NCBI GenBank assembly: GCA_011620465.1
Contig: WOZC01000043.1
Coordinates: forward strand, 1-21,325
Reading direction: 5' to 3'
Source: Anaerolineaceae bacterium
Lineage (GTDB): Bacteria > Chloroflexota > Anaerolineae > Anaerolineales > Anaerolineaceae
DNA: 21,325 nucleotides
The position numbers were made by a program, and so were the translations under genes. This document shows positions 13,465-21,285 of the stretch, one piece after another (positions within the stretch are counted from its first letter, which is position 1; each line of letters begins with the position of its first letter). The notes under the pieces were generated by a model, which had not been told where the DNA came from, ran no database searches, and saw only the letters and a program-made list of their open reading frames with translations.

Positions 13465-15540
13465 TTATTGGCTCGCAATGTAAATTACAAAGTTTTTGTC
13501 CGGATGGACGCTCTGGTAGGTCGTGGCAACGCCTCCCGGATAGAGGGATTGTAACTGACTCAGGCTTTCGGTGTCAGTTATGTGTAACAAAAAGATCTTA
13601 GCCACCTGTAAATTAACCGTGCTGCCCAGGTCCTGCGGCAGAATGGAAAGATTGGTATACGGATCGGCCATGCTGATCGCCACCGAACGCGCATCGACCC
13701 AATGAGGAAAGCCGACAATATACGCCTGGCTGTTTCCGGCTTGCCCGATATCGTAATTGCGAATGACTTCCGCCATCTCTGCAGCATTCCAGGCTGAAGA
13801 TTCATAATTGCGTACGTAGGTGGTGTTTATCAGACCGAAATTGCGCACGATGATAAGAATGGAAAAAATGCATACAAAAATCGCCTGCCTTATCCAGCGC
13901 GACTCTTTTTCAGGCGCTTTGATCCGGTCGACTGCAAATGACAATCCCCTTCCAGCAATCAGAAAGGTAGGAACAGCTGCGCCTAAAGCACGGCTTAACG
14001 AGGGATTCTCCATGGGTTGGGCAATCGAAAATGCAGATGGAAGCAGCATCAGGAAAAACAAGGCAAGCAGAGAAATGGCTTGTTTTCTGTCAGAGAAAAA
14101 ATCCCGAAAACAGATCACACAAAGCCCGAACAAGAAAAAGGCCCCACTCACCCAATCCAGAGCTGCGCGATTGGCGATCCCATCCACCCAACTGCTGCGG
14201 TTGGACCAATTTATCATCCCCAAGGCAGAAATCAAATTATTGAAAAATGTAAATAACGGGTTGCCTGCAGCCGGGTTATTGGCAGATGAAAACTGGTTGA
14301 CTATTGGTGAAAACCAGCCGATCGGGTTTTCTGCGATCAAGAAGATCAACGGTAGAGCTACCACCACGCCTGTTATCAAGCCTATACCTATGCGAATAGC
14401 CAGCGTGTTTCTTTGATTATTGCGTCTTTTATGTGCCAGGTAGATTATAGTGATGATCAGATTCGCAAAAACCAGGAGGAGGAAAATCTTATTCGTCAGC
14501 AGTCCCAATCCAGTTAAAACCGACGAGATCAGCAGCGAATTGAGGTCATCTTCCTGAAGTGATTTGTAAAGGTAATAAACCGCTGGAAGCATTATTGGAA
14601 GCACCAGCCCAAACCCCAAAACAGCCCTTTGCTGCAAAATCGGCCAGTAACCGACCCCTAACAGCAACGCGCTGATATAGCCACTCTTCTCGTCAAACAG
14701 CCGCTTCCCTAACTTGTACATAAAGAAGACTGCCACCAGTCCAGCCAAACCATAACTAAACTTCAGCATGCTAAAGCTCAATGCGCTCGTTGTAAACTGG
14801 TTTACCAGGGCGGCCCAATAATAGCTGATTGGTTCACTGATCACATTTCGTGGGAACCATAAAGCGGTGCCCCCATTCAAAATGTCATCTACCGTGTAAT
14901 ACGCTTCAACCTGGGAGCTGATGATTTCCGGCGGCACTTGCTGAAGCCTTCCGAGTTGAAAAACCAAAACAACAGCAATTAAGAGCAAATAAGCGATCAA
15001 TTTTCCAGGTTCACTTGCCAGCCTGCTGAAATACAACCTGAAATTAAACTTATGGTTGGTTTTCACCTGGAAGAATGCGGCGATAATCGCGGCGATACTC
15101 GCTAACCAGAGCAATCCTGAAAGCAGGTCAAAGTATCCCTGCTGGTACTTCAGGCTGGCAAGGATAGCCATGACAAAAGCAGCAAGTAACCAGACCAACC
15201 GCACGCTAACTTCAGTTTTCGGCTCTTGCTCGGAAATGAACTCATTTACTGATATTGCCGGTCTCTTCTCGCGCAAAAAAACAAACACTGCCAGGAGAAA
15301 ACCGACCAACAGCAGTGCAACTCCAATTCCTCCTAAAATCTCTCGCAGAAATTCAATCAGGAATTGACCAACCAAAAAGCAAATCAAGGAAAACAAAACA
15401 AACCGGTTAACCCACGGTTTTTGACCCGTTATTGTTTCAGACTCAAGTTGTTCCGGTCCTTCTGAATGCTTGTTGAAATACCGCTGAAGTGCTTCCAGAA
15501 CAGTTGGGTCTTCTTCGGGATTGATTTGGTCATGGTCCAT
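13465..15540 (-). CDS. GT-C type membrane glycosyltransferase (PMT/GT39-like)
   Basis: A 691-aa polytopic membrane protein. A charged cytoplasmic head (1-42) is followed by four extra helices (about 46-90 and 115-157), then a GT-C core from about 181. The first external loop reads PPEIISSQVEAYYTVDDILNG, with E212 and D218-D219 as candidate catalytic or metal-binding acids, followed by SEPISYYWAALV (235-246). About ten more helices lead to an extracytoplasmic tail of about 120 residues ending in VIYIASQ. The architecture indicates an outer-face glycosyltransferase using a polyprenyl-phosphate donor; the acceptor is unknown. There is no Shine-Dalgarno before the ATG at 15540, and a TAAAAT lies 6 nt upstream, so an internal leaderless start is possible. 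The 26-nt gap to the FkbM gene is the widest in the operon. Confidence 0.83.
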   Translation of the reverse strand: MDHDQINPEEDPTVLEALQRYFNKHSEGPEQLESETITGQKPWVNRFVLFSLICFLVGQFLIEFLREILGGIGVALLLVGFLLAVFVFLREKRPAISVNEFISEQEPKTEVSVRLVWLLAAFVMAILASLKYQQGYFDLLSGLLWLASIAAIIAAFFQVKTNHKFNFRLYFSRLASEPGKLIAYLLLIAVVLVFQLGRLQQVPPEIISSQVEAYYTVDDILNGGTALWFPRNVISEPISYYWAALVNQFTTSALSFSMLKFSYGLAGLVAVFFMYKLGKRLFDEKSGYISALLLGVGYWPILQQRAVLGFGLVLPIMLPAVYYLYKSLQEDDLNSLLISSVLTGLGLLTNKIFLLLVFANLIITIIYLAHKRRNNQRNTLAIRIGIGLITGVVVALPLIFLIAENPIGWFSPIVNQFSSANNPAAGNPLFTFFNNLISALGMINWSNRSSWVDGIANRAALDWVSGAFFLFGLCVICFRDFFSDRKQAISLLALFFLMLLPSAFSIAQPMENPSLSRALGAAVPTFLIAGRGLSFAVDRIKAPEKESRWIRQAIFVCIFSILIIVRNFGLINTTYVRNYESSAWNAAEMAEVIRNYDIGQAGNSQAYIVGFPHWVDARSVAISMADPYTNLSILPQDLGSTVNLQVAKIFLLHITDTESLSQLQSLYPGGVATTYQSVHPDKNFVIYIASQ

Positions 15541-15546
15541 GAGGAT

Positions 15547-15552
15547 ATTTTA
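15547..15552 (-). promoter_or_regulatory. Possible internal -10 box upstream of the 691-aa GT-C gene
   Basis: TAAAAT on the minus strand, followed by six bases (ATCCTC) and the ATG at 15540, lies in the widest gap of the operon. No matching -35 and no TGn extension are visible, so this is weak. It is worth recording because the gene lacks a Shine-Dalgarno and the spacing would give a leaderless message. Confidence 0.25.
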
Positions 15553-15566
15553 GTCGCTTATCGAGC

Positions 15567-16382
15567 CTATGAACGCGCAAACCTCTCAGCGTACAGGTAA
15601 CCGAGATTTTGGTGAACGCGGTTATCATGTAAAGACACCTTGTAACCAAGCTCTTCAAACAGTTTTACCAAAACGCGGTGGTTGCGCTGCTCATCAAGGT
15701 CGTGAAATTCCATGATGATCCGGTCAATCTTTTTGAATATCTTAGCGTCCTGGTTGAGGAAGATCTGATATTCCGCCCCTTCACAATCCAACTTCATCAG
15801 ATCGATCTTGCGGCCCACTTTTTCTTCAACCACCTGTTCCAGGGTTATTACTGGGATGCTTGTCTCTTTTACTGCCTGCAAGCTTGAAGATTGACTATCC
15901 CCACTCACTGCTTGCAGTGGTTCATTGTTGAGAAAATGAAGAGGAATTTCCCCTTGTTCGCTCCAAACACCCAGGTTATACGTTTCTACCCTGCTCAGAT
16001 TATTGGCACGAATGTTTTGCCGAAGAATGTTGATCGACCCAGGATTCGGTTCAAAGGCATGGACGATTCCGTCAGTCAATTGAAGAGCCGCCTCGATCGT
16101 AAACTCACCGATTGCAGCACCAATATCGACAACCACCCAATCGCTTTGAACCTCACTTCCCAGTTTGGTATAAAACCGGTCAATCAGGGTCTCTTTTACA
16201 GACCAGGCTTCCATCTTGCTGCCAACGCCAATTTTCAGACCCTTCCTACGCAATTCCAACCATTTAATACCTAAAAATGGTTTACCGAGAAATATCTCAA
16301 ACAATACTCTCCAATTTTTAACACCAGAAAATAATTCGAAAATGGACCAGAGATAATAGGAATATTTGCGTATAAACCTCAC
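15567..16382 (-). CDS. FkbM-family SAM-dependent methyltransferase
   Basis: A cytoplasmic class I methyltransferase of 271 aa, probably O-methylating a sugar hydroxyl. Motif I is VVVDIGAAIGEF (83-94), the acidic loop after strand 2 is HAFEPNPGSINIL (108-120), and the FkbM hallmark LMKLDCEGAEY is at 195-205. The first 60 residues form a basic, partly amphipathic extension ahead of the fold that may dock on the membrane. The start is a GTG at 16382 with AGGAGG 5 nt upstream; it overlaps the previous gene's stop in a GTGA junction, showing tight coupling. FkbM enzymes are common in polysaccharide and glycolipid clusters, consistent with capping or decorating the glycan made by this operon. The exact substrate is unknown. 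Confidence 0.9.
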   Translation of the reverse strand: MRFIRKYSYYLWSIFELFSGVKNWRVLFEIFLGKPFLGIKWLELRRKGLKIGVGSKMEAWSVKETLIDRFYTKLGSEVQSDWVVVDIGAAIGEFTIEAALQLTDGIVHAFEPNPGSINILRQNIRANNLSRVETYNLGVWSEQGEIPLHFLNNEPLQAVSGDSQSSSLQAVKETSIPVITLEQVVEEKVGRKIDLMKLDCEGAEYQIFLNQDAKIFKKIDRIIMEFHDLDEQRNHRVLVKLFEELGYKVSLHDNRVHQNLGYLYAERFARS

Positions 16383-17185
16383 GCTTGCCTCCTGGCAATA
16401 TAGAATGTACAGGTTCCCTCTTCATCGTAAGGATTTTCCACTAAACTGGCAACCTTTTCGAAGGGAATAAATGGATTCTTCCTGCTTCTGAATAAAACCC
16501 ATTTATTAAACAGTTTTTTCCAGAGCAAGTTAGGTAATCCGGCGGCATGACCGCGTTCAAGTTGATGCATCGCCTTTACCGGGAAATAGTTCCAATAGTC
16601 CACCTGGTCAAAACCCGCTTTCTTCAGTCGTTCAATCCAGATTTCCGGAGGATCAAGATGGATGTGCCTGGCAATTTTGTTGAAGAACCGCGAGTAATCA
16701 AGCGCCAACCGCTTCAATCCCATGGAGGATAACACTTTCATGCCCCACAGATCGGTGACAAAGCGGCGATTCGGTACAGCAAAGTAGAACTTGCCCCCAG
16801 GTTTCAGCACCCGCGCAACTTCCTCCAAAACCGGCTGCACCTCGGGAATGTGTTCAAGCACCGAGTTGCTGATCGCTGAGCCGAAACCGCCATCCGCAAC
16901 CGGAACTTTGGCACCTTCTGCTTGTACCAAAAGCGGGTAAACCTTTCTCGATTCGGCTTCCAACAGGGGTTGCCACCAAGGGTCAACACCGACTACCTGC
17001 TGATCTTCAAACAAAGCCCAGGCAAAATGGCCGTCGCCAGCTCCCAGGTCATAAATCGGCTCTTCCAACTCCTGCTGCTCGTAAAAGCTCTGTTCCACTG
17101 CCCGCAGCATACCCCTGAAATAGGGTAAATAAAATAGCTGCTGGGAGCAAATCCTCTCAATGTCCGCTTTAGTCAGTTCAGTCAT
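16379..17185 (-). CDS. Class I SAM-dependent methyltransferase (Methyltransf_11 type)
   Basis: A soluble 268-aa protein with a Rossmann-type methyltransferase fold. Motif I is IYDLGAGDGHFA (44-55), the ribose-binding acid follows strand 2 (GVDPWW, Asp68), then come SNSVLEHIPEVQPVLEEVARVLKPGGKFYFAVPNR, typical of the UbiE/Methyltransf_11 group (quoted here in pieces of one continuous block: SNSVLEHIPEV, VLEEVARVLKPGG, FYFAVPNR). The C-terminal 120 residues (RHIHLDPPEIW, YWNYFPVKAMHQLERG) resemble those of methyltransferases in cell-surface glycan clusters. The ATG at 17185 lies inside the end of the GT4 gene (8-nt overlap) with no clear Shine-Dalgarno, so translation is probably coupled. It could methylate a sugar or a lipid-linked intermediate; the substrate cannot be read from sequence. 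Confidence 0.88.
   Translation of the reverse strand: MTELTKADIERICSQQLFYLPYFRGMLRAVEQSFYEQQELEEPIYDLGAGDGHFAWALFEDQQVVGVDPWWQPLLEAESRKVYPLLVQAEGAKVPVADGGFGSAISNSVLEHIPEVQPVLEEVARVLKPGGKFYFAVPNRRFVTDLWGMKVLSSMGLKRLALDYSRFFNKIARHIHLDPPEIWIERLKKAGFDQVDYWNYFPVKAMHQLERGHAAGLPNLLWKKLFNKWVLFRSRKNPFIPFEKVASLVENPYDEEGTCTFYIARRQA
16388..16393 (-). promoter_or_regulatory. Shine-Dalgarno site of the FkbM methyltransferase
   Basis: AGGAGG on the minus strand, 5 nt before the GTG at 16382 and located inside the last codons of the upstream methyltransferase. It fixes GTG as the start of the FkbM gene. Confidence 0.85.
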
Positions 17186-18335
17186 CGTTCAACAAGAGTG
17201 CAAATAATTCTTCATAATGCCTGGTAACTACCATTTGCTGGAATTTTTCCAAGTATTCAGCAGGGACAAAACGGGCTAAATCACCCTCTTTGAAAATTTC
17301 AATGACAGCCCGGGCAATTGCAGACGGATCCTTGATCGGAATAATCTTACCCAAGCCCGTTTGCAGAACCGGCTGCCTCACTCCGGGCAGGTCAGAAGCC
17401 ACCACCGGAGTGCCCTGAGTCATCGCCTCTATTTGAACGATGCCAAACGATTCAGTAGCATTCAAGCTGGAAAACATGAGCACAGCACAAGCTGCAAAGA
17501 AAGTCTCGAAATCCTCATCGCTCAAATAATCCAGAGAAGTCCATTTTTGACCAAACGGCTGGATATAGCCTTCCACCTGAGCTTGATATGCCTGTTCTCC
17601 CAACACTGACTTCCAGGCACCGGCATGAACAACTCTCGCCTCTGGGTAAGCTTCCAGAATAGCAGGTAAAGCCATGGCAAGATACTCATAGCCTTTTTCT
17701 GCTGCCACCCTGCCAGCCAGACCGATGACTTTTTCGCTTTTCTTTATGCCAAACTTCTGGCGAAAGGCATCGATCCTTTCTGAGGATACTGTTTTTACTT
17801 TTACAGGCGTGGGTACTTCAACTACCTTTTCAAGAAATTGTCTCAGTACCGGTGAATTCTCAGCATAATCGAGTGAATTCTGTACGATCATATTGGCGTC
17901 CTTAAGAACTTTCTTGCCAATTGCGTTCGTAACTTTCACCGCCAGGCGATCCACCATTCCACCACTGCTCGACACAAGGTCACAATGGTATGTTACCAGG
18001 ACCGGTCTGCCAAAGTCCTTAGCGATCTTGCTGAGCAAGATGCTTTCAAATTGTGGCAAATGCAAATTGACAACTTCAGCCCAGTCGATCCACTGTCTGG
18101 CAATCTTGTTTAAAGCCGGCATAAGCACACCTTTGGAGAGTCTCGCCATCACGGGAACTCGTACGATTTTGACCTTTCCATAGGTTTCAAGCTTCTCCAA
18201 ATCGTCCTTGAATTGAGAGGTCAAAACAACCACTTCATGTCCGCGTTCTGCCAAACCTTCTGCCAGCCGCAAGGCATACACTGATAAACCAGAGCTATAT
18301 GGGTAGAAATAGGTTGAGGAAATCAAGACTCTCAT
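17178..18335 (-). CDS. GT4-family glycosyltransferase (GT-B fold)
   Basis: A cytoplasmic or peripheral glycosyltransferase of 385 aa that should transfer a sugar from a nucleotide-sugar donor, probably onto a lipid-linked acceptor. The N-terminal acceptor domain begins with MRVLISSTYFYPYSSGLSVY, with the glycine-containing loop of GT4 enzymes, and has VTYHCDL (114-120). The C-terminal donor domain has GLAGRVAAEKGYEYL (205-219) and the EX7E motif ESFGIVQIE (E295 and E303), then GTPVVASDLPGVRQPV. The family (PimB-like, mannosyl or glucosyl) retains anomeric configuration, but sugar specificity cannot be assigned. The start ATG at 18335 overlaps the upstream stop in an ATGA junction and has GAGGAG 8 nt upstream (18344-18349). 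It lies between a flippase-like protein and methyltransferases, which fits assembly of a lipid-linked glycan. Confidence 0.93.
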   Translation of the reverse strand: MRVLISSTYFYPYSSGLSVYALRLAEGLAERGHEVVVLTSQFKDDLEKLETYGKVKIVRVPVMARLSKGVLMPALNKIARQWIDWAEVVNLHLPQFESILLSKIAKDFGRPVLVTYHCDLVSSSGGMVDRLAVKVTNAIGKKVLKDANMIVQNSLDYAENSPVLRQFLEKVVEVPTPVKVKTVSSERIDAFRQKFGIKKSEKVIGLAGRVAAEKGYEYLAMALPAILEAYPEARVVHAGAWKSVLGEQAYQAQVEGYIQPFGQKWTSLDYLSDEDFETFFAACAVLMFSSLNATESFGIVQIEAMTQGTPVVASDLPGVRQPVLQTGLGKIIPIKDPSAIARAVIEIFKEGDLARFVPAEYLEKFQQMVVTRHYEELFALLLNDD

Positions 18336-19363
18336 GATTGCAGCTCCTCTTTCTGCCTGATTTTGGTTGCCTTGTCAATCAATGAACCCAGGCTCTGTCC
18401 CGATAAAATCAATGCAATCACACCCAGGATAGCTGGAATAACGATCTGCACGCTGTGAACAACCAATGCAATAGCTAAGGCTGGTGCTTTTTCTACACCA
18501 ACCAGGGCGTAAGATCCCACAGTGCCTGCCTCGAAAACACCCAATCCACCGGGGGCGGAAGGCAAGGCGTTTACGAACGCACTGGCAGTATTCACCAGCA
18601 TCGGCCACCACCATTCAGCATTTGGCAGGATATTTCCCTGTAAAATCAGGTATTCAAGCATTGAAAATGCCCAGCTGACAGCCAGAAGGAGAAAAGCAAG
18701 AAGAAAACGCCCAGGTTTGGTGAAATACTGAAAACCTGTCAACAATTGCTCAAGCCGGGGAATGACCTTGTTTTTCATAAAGTCAGAGCGATTGAAGCGC
18801 TGATCAAGCCAACGCACAACTGTTTCTCTATTCCTGGTTGAATAGAAAATGAGAACAATAGACAATACCAAGGCCAAAATACCAATCCCAGCGATCCGGT
18901 TCAAAATGTCATTCTCAATGAGAAAGAATAAGCAGAAAAGCAAGTAAGAAAAGCCGACCAACAGATCCAAAAGACGCTCAGCCACGATCGAAGCAAGAAC
19001 CTCCAGGTAGCTTACTCTGTGTCTCTCTTTTTCTGTCAAGAACGCTGCTCGTCCGAATTCACCGAGTCTGAGCGGTAGAATCGTGTTCAACAAATAACCC
19101 AAATTCATCGCCCAAAAGACATTGGCAAAATTGAGTTTCCCTCCCAGTATGATCCAGCAAACCAGGCTCCTGAGCAATGCGCCAAGTGCAAAACAAAGCA
19201 CGATTAGCGCGATTGAACCGGGTGAAAGCTGCTGAAAAGCATCTCCCACGGATCCAAAATCCAGTTGTCGCAAAACGAGCCAGATCGCCAGGGCACTGAC
19301 CAGCAGGGGAATTCCGATCTTCAAAAACCGGTTGATACCAGGTTTCGTCGCAGGGTCGGGCAT
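18332..19363 (-). CDS. Flippase-like membrane protein (LPG-synthase TM / UPF0104 family)
   Basis: A 343-aa integral membrane protein with about seven to eight helices, of the LPG_synthase_TM family (TIGR00374; the membrane half of MprF and archaeal AglD-like proteins). Diagnostic segments are LGYLLNTILPLRLGEFGRA (88-106), SIVAERLLDLL (125-135) and ALPSAPGGLGVFEAG (about 263-277). It is the stand-alone membrane domain with no catalytic aminoacyl-transferase domain. The proposed role of such proteins is moving or presenting lipid-linked intermediates across the membrane, which suits its place between lepA and a GT4 gene. The ATG at 19363 shares one base with the lepA stop (TAATG) and has GGAGG 4 nt upstream (19368-19372, inside lepA), so expression is tied to lepA. 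Confidence 0.9.
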   Translation of the reverse strand: MPDPATKPGINRFLKIGIPLLVSALAIWLVLRQLDFGSVGDAFQQLSPGSIALIVLCFALGALLRSLVCWIILGGKLNFANVFWAMNLGYLLNTILPLRLGEFGRAAFLTEKERHRVSYLEVLASIVAERLLDLLVGFSYLLFCLFFLIENDILNRIAGIGILALVLSIVLIFYSTRNRETVVRWLDQRFNRSDFMKNKVIPRLEQLLTGFQYFTKPGRFLLAFLLLAVSWAFSMLEYLILQGNILPNAEWWWPMLVNTASAFVNALPSAPGGLGVFEAGTVGSYALVGVEKAPALAIALVVHSVQIVIPAILGVIALILSGQSLGSLIDKATKIRQKEELQS

Positions 19364-21156
19364 TAATCCTCCAGGCGCAAAATCGCCATGAACGCTTCCT
19401 GGGGAATCTGCACGCTGCCGACCATCTTCATGCGTTTCTTACCTTTTTTTTGCTTCTCCAGCAGTTTCTTCTTGCGGGTGATATCACCCCCATAGCATTT
19501 TGCTAAAACATCTTTGCGCAAGGCTTTGACGTTTGCACGCGAAATCACCCTGCCCTGTGCATAAGCCTGGATGGGGATGACGAATAACTGGCTCGGGATG
19601 ATCCCTTTGAGTTTACTCACCAGTGCCTGTCCTTTATGAAAGGCGTCTTGTTTGTGAACGATAGCCGTGAGAGCATCGACGGGCTCTTCGTTTAGCAGAA
19701 TCTGAAGTTTTACCAGTTCGCCTGCGCGGTACTCAATAAACTTGTAGTCCATCGACGCATAACCACGCGTGCTGGATTTGAGCATGTCAAAGAAATCGAT
19801 GATGATTTCTGAGAGCGGTATTTCGAAGTTAAGCTGTACGCGGTTTACTGCAGGATAATCCTGGTCGATGTAAATTCCACGACGGCGTTTGACCAAATCC
19901 ATCACTACCCCATAATAATCTGTGGGTGTGAAGATTTCGAGTTTCATCCATGGTTCGTAAATATCGACAATTTCACCCTCGTCTGGAAGATCAGCCGGAG
20001 AATCGATAATAATCGTCGAACCATCTCTTAAATCGACTTTGTATTCAACTGAAGGGGCGGTAAAGACGACATCGAGGTCATATTCACGTTCAAGTCGTTC
20101 CTGGATGATCTCCATGTGAAACAGCCCCAAAAATCCACAGCGAAAACCGAAATTCAAAGCTTCTGAAGATTCTGGTTCATAAGTCAGGGAGGCGTCATTC
20201 AATTGCAGTTTTTCAAGTGCATCCTTGAGGTTGCCATAATCCTCACCTTCAACCGGGTATACCCCGGCAAAAACCATCGGTTTGGCTTTTTGATAACCGG
20301 GCAGTGGTTTCTCAGCCGGTTTGGCAGCAAGGGTTACGGTATCGCCAACACGACAGTCATGTACAGTCTTTAGCCCAGTAGCGATATAACCCACATCGCC
20401 AGCTTCAAGTAGCGGAACAGGTTTCATACCAGGCGAAAATACACCGATTTCCACCGGTTCAACCTTCGTTCCTGTCGCCATCATCATGATTTTGTCGGTA
20501 GCGCTGATCTTGCCGTCGAAAACACGCACATAGGCGATCACACCTTTGTATGAATCATAGTGAGAGTCAAATACGAGTGCCCGAAGCGGTTGTTCTTTAT
20601 CTGCTTTTGGTGCTGGAATACGCTCCGCGATTGCCTGCAGAACCAATTCAACATTCAAACCGGTCTTGGCGCTGATTGGAATAATTTCGCTCTCCTCCAC
20701 ACCCAGGAGTGCTACGAGGTCGCGGGTCACTTCTTCGACCATAGCTGATTGTAAATCGACCTTATTGAGTACCGGGATGATGACCAGGTTGGCATCCAGT
20801 GCCAGGTAAAGATTGGCTAACGTTTGCGCTTCAATACCCTGGGTGGCATCGACCACAAGTACAGCTCCTTCGCAGGCATAAAGTGCCCGGCTGACCTCGT
20901 AATTGAAGTCGACATGACCGGGGGTATCAATCAGGTTAAATTCATAATCTTTGCCGTTAGGATCGATATAGACCATCCGCACGGCAGAGGCTTTAATGGT
21001 GACACCCTTTTCTCTTTCAAGGTCCATCGTGTCCAGCACTTGCTCGGTCATGTCGCGATCAGAGATGGTACCGGTCAGCTGCAACATGCGATCAGCAAGA
21101 GTAGATTTGCCATGGTCTACGTGGGCAATAATGCAGAAATTTCGTATATTTTCCAT
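19363..21156 (-). CDS. lepA: Elongation factor 4 (LepA), ribosome back-translocating GTPase
   Basis: A 597-aa translational GTPase that acts on the ribosome. G1 is AHVDHGKST (11-19), G2 lies in EREKGVTIKA (about 48-57), G3 is DTPGH (77-81) and G4 is NKVD (131-134). The LepA-specific C-terminal domain is present (YGGDITRKKKLLEKQKKG, then GSVQIPQEAFMAIL). Length matches the family and it lacks the EF-G domain IV, so EF-G and TypA are excluded. The ATG at 21156 is the first good start; there is no Shine-Dalgarno, and -10-like hexamers lie 9 and 19 nt upstream, so the message has a very short leader or none. It is the first gene of the probable 18-kb operon, and its stop overlaps the start of the flippase-like gene. 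Confidence 0.98.
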   Translation of the reverse strand: MENIRNFCIIAHVDHGKSTLADRMLQLTGTISDRDMTEQVLDTMDLEREKGVTIKASAVRMVYIDPNGKDYEFNLIDTPGHVDFNYEVSRALYACEGAVLVVDATQGIEAQTLANLYLALDANLVIIPVLNKVDLQSAMVEEVTRDLVALLGVEESEIIPISAKTGLNVELVLQAIAERIPAPKADKEQPLRALVFDSHYDSYKGVIAYVRVFDGKISATDKIMMMATGTKVEPVEIGVFSPGMKPVPLLEAGDVGYIATGLKTVHDCRVGDTVTLAAKPAEKPLPGYQKAKPMVFAGVYPVEGEDYGNLKDALEKLQLNDASLTYEPESSEALNFGFRCGFLGLFHMEIIQERLEREYDLDVVFTAPSVEYKVDLRDGSTIIIDSPADLPDEGEIVDIYEPWMKLEIFTPTDYYGVVMDLVKRRRGIYIDQDYPAVNRVQLNFEIPLSEIIIDFFDMLKSSTRGYASMDYKFIEYRAGELVKLQILLNEEPVDALTAIVHKQDAFHKGQALVSKLKGIIPSQLFVIPIQAYAQGRVISRANVKALRKDVLAKCYGGDITRKKKLLEKQKKGKKRMKMVGSVQIPQEAFMAILRLED

Positions 21157-21165
21157 AAGCGATTC

Positions 21166-21181
21166 AGTATAGCTTATTATA
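21166..21181 (-). promoter_or_regulatory. Promoter region of lepA and the downstream operon
   Basis: Two overlapping-range -10 candidates read on the minus strand: a perfect TATAAT (21181-21176), which would start transcription about 13 nt before the ATG, and TATACT (21171-21166), 9 nt from the ATG, which would give a leaderless message. A weak -35 (TTCTGA, 21204-21199) sits 17 bp from TATAAT. A better-looking TTGACG lies only 11 bp from TATACT, too close to act as its -35. A promoter here is likely; which hexamer is used is open. Confidence 0.55.
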
Positions 21182-21196
21182 CCGTCAACAGTTCTG

Positions 21197-21221
21197 AGTC
21201 AGAAGGCAGTCAGAAGGCAGT
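21197..21221. repeat. 11-bp tandem duplication upstream of lepA
   Basis: AGTCAGAAGGC is present twice head-to-tail (21197-21207 and 21208-21218), followed by a third AGT. It lies across the -35 region of the lepA promoter candidate. It looks like a small slippage-type duplication in non-coding DNA. Confidence 0.85.
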
Positions 21222-21245
21222 AGATTGGTTGTTTTTTTAGTTCCA

Positions 21246-21272
21246 CACAAAGAAATTCGCTGATTCTTTGTG
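21246..21272. promoter_or_regulatory. Perfect 9-bp inverted repeat, candidate operator
   Basis: CACAAAGAA (21246-21254) and its exact reverse complement TTCTTTGTG (21264-21272) are separated by 9 bp. The right arm ends in the TG of the extended -10 of the rightward gene, so a protein bound here would cover the -35 to -10 area. No T-run follows the stem on the plus strand, which argues against an intrinsic terminator. The site lies between divergent genes and could affect either. Confidence 0.55.
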
Positions 21273-21279
21273 ATAAGAT
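21271..21279 (+). promoter_or_regulatory. Extended -10 promoter of the rightward partial gene
   Basis: TGATAAGAT: TGn plus TAAGAT (21274-21279), six bases before the ATG at 21286. No clear -35 is visible and there is no Shine-Dalgarno between it and the start codon, again suggesting a leaderless transcript. Confidence 0.4.
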
Positions 21280-21285
21280 AACTCC

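Larger units (their letters stand above)
3133..21156 (-). other. Probable ten-gene operon lepA to cmk
   Basis: All ten genes from lepA to cmk run leftward with junctions of TAATG (1-nt overlap), ATGA (4-nt overlap), 8-nt overlap, GTGA (4-nt overlap), 26 nt, 4 nt, 3 nt, 1 nt and 1 nt. There is no room for terminators and, apart from a weak internal -10 at 15547, no other promoter candidate was noticed between genes. Co-transcription from the lepA promoter is the simplest reading. I see no convincing intrinsic terminator after cmk. Confidence 0.75.

Noticed and set aside
13461..13478. TTG start six codons upstream for the 1756-aa fusion protein
   Set aside because: It overlaps the end of the previous gene, has no Shine-Dalgarno, and the ATG at 13460 fits the 1-4 nt spacing of neighbouring junctions better.
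21166..21188. TTGACG plus TATACT as the lepA promoter
   Set aside because: The hexamers are only 11 bp apart, too close for a sigma-70 pair; the -10 boxes were kept without this -35.
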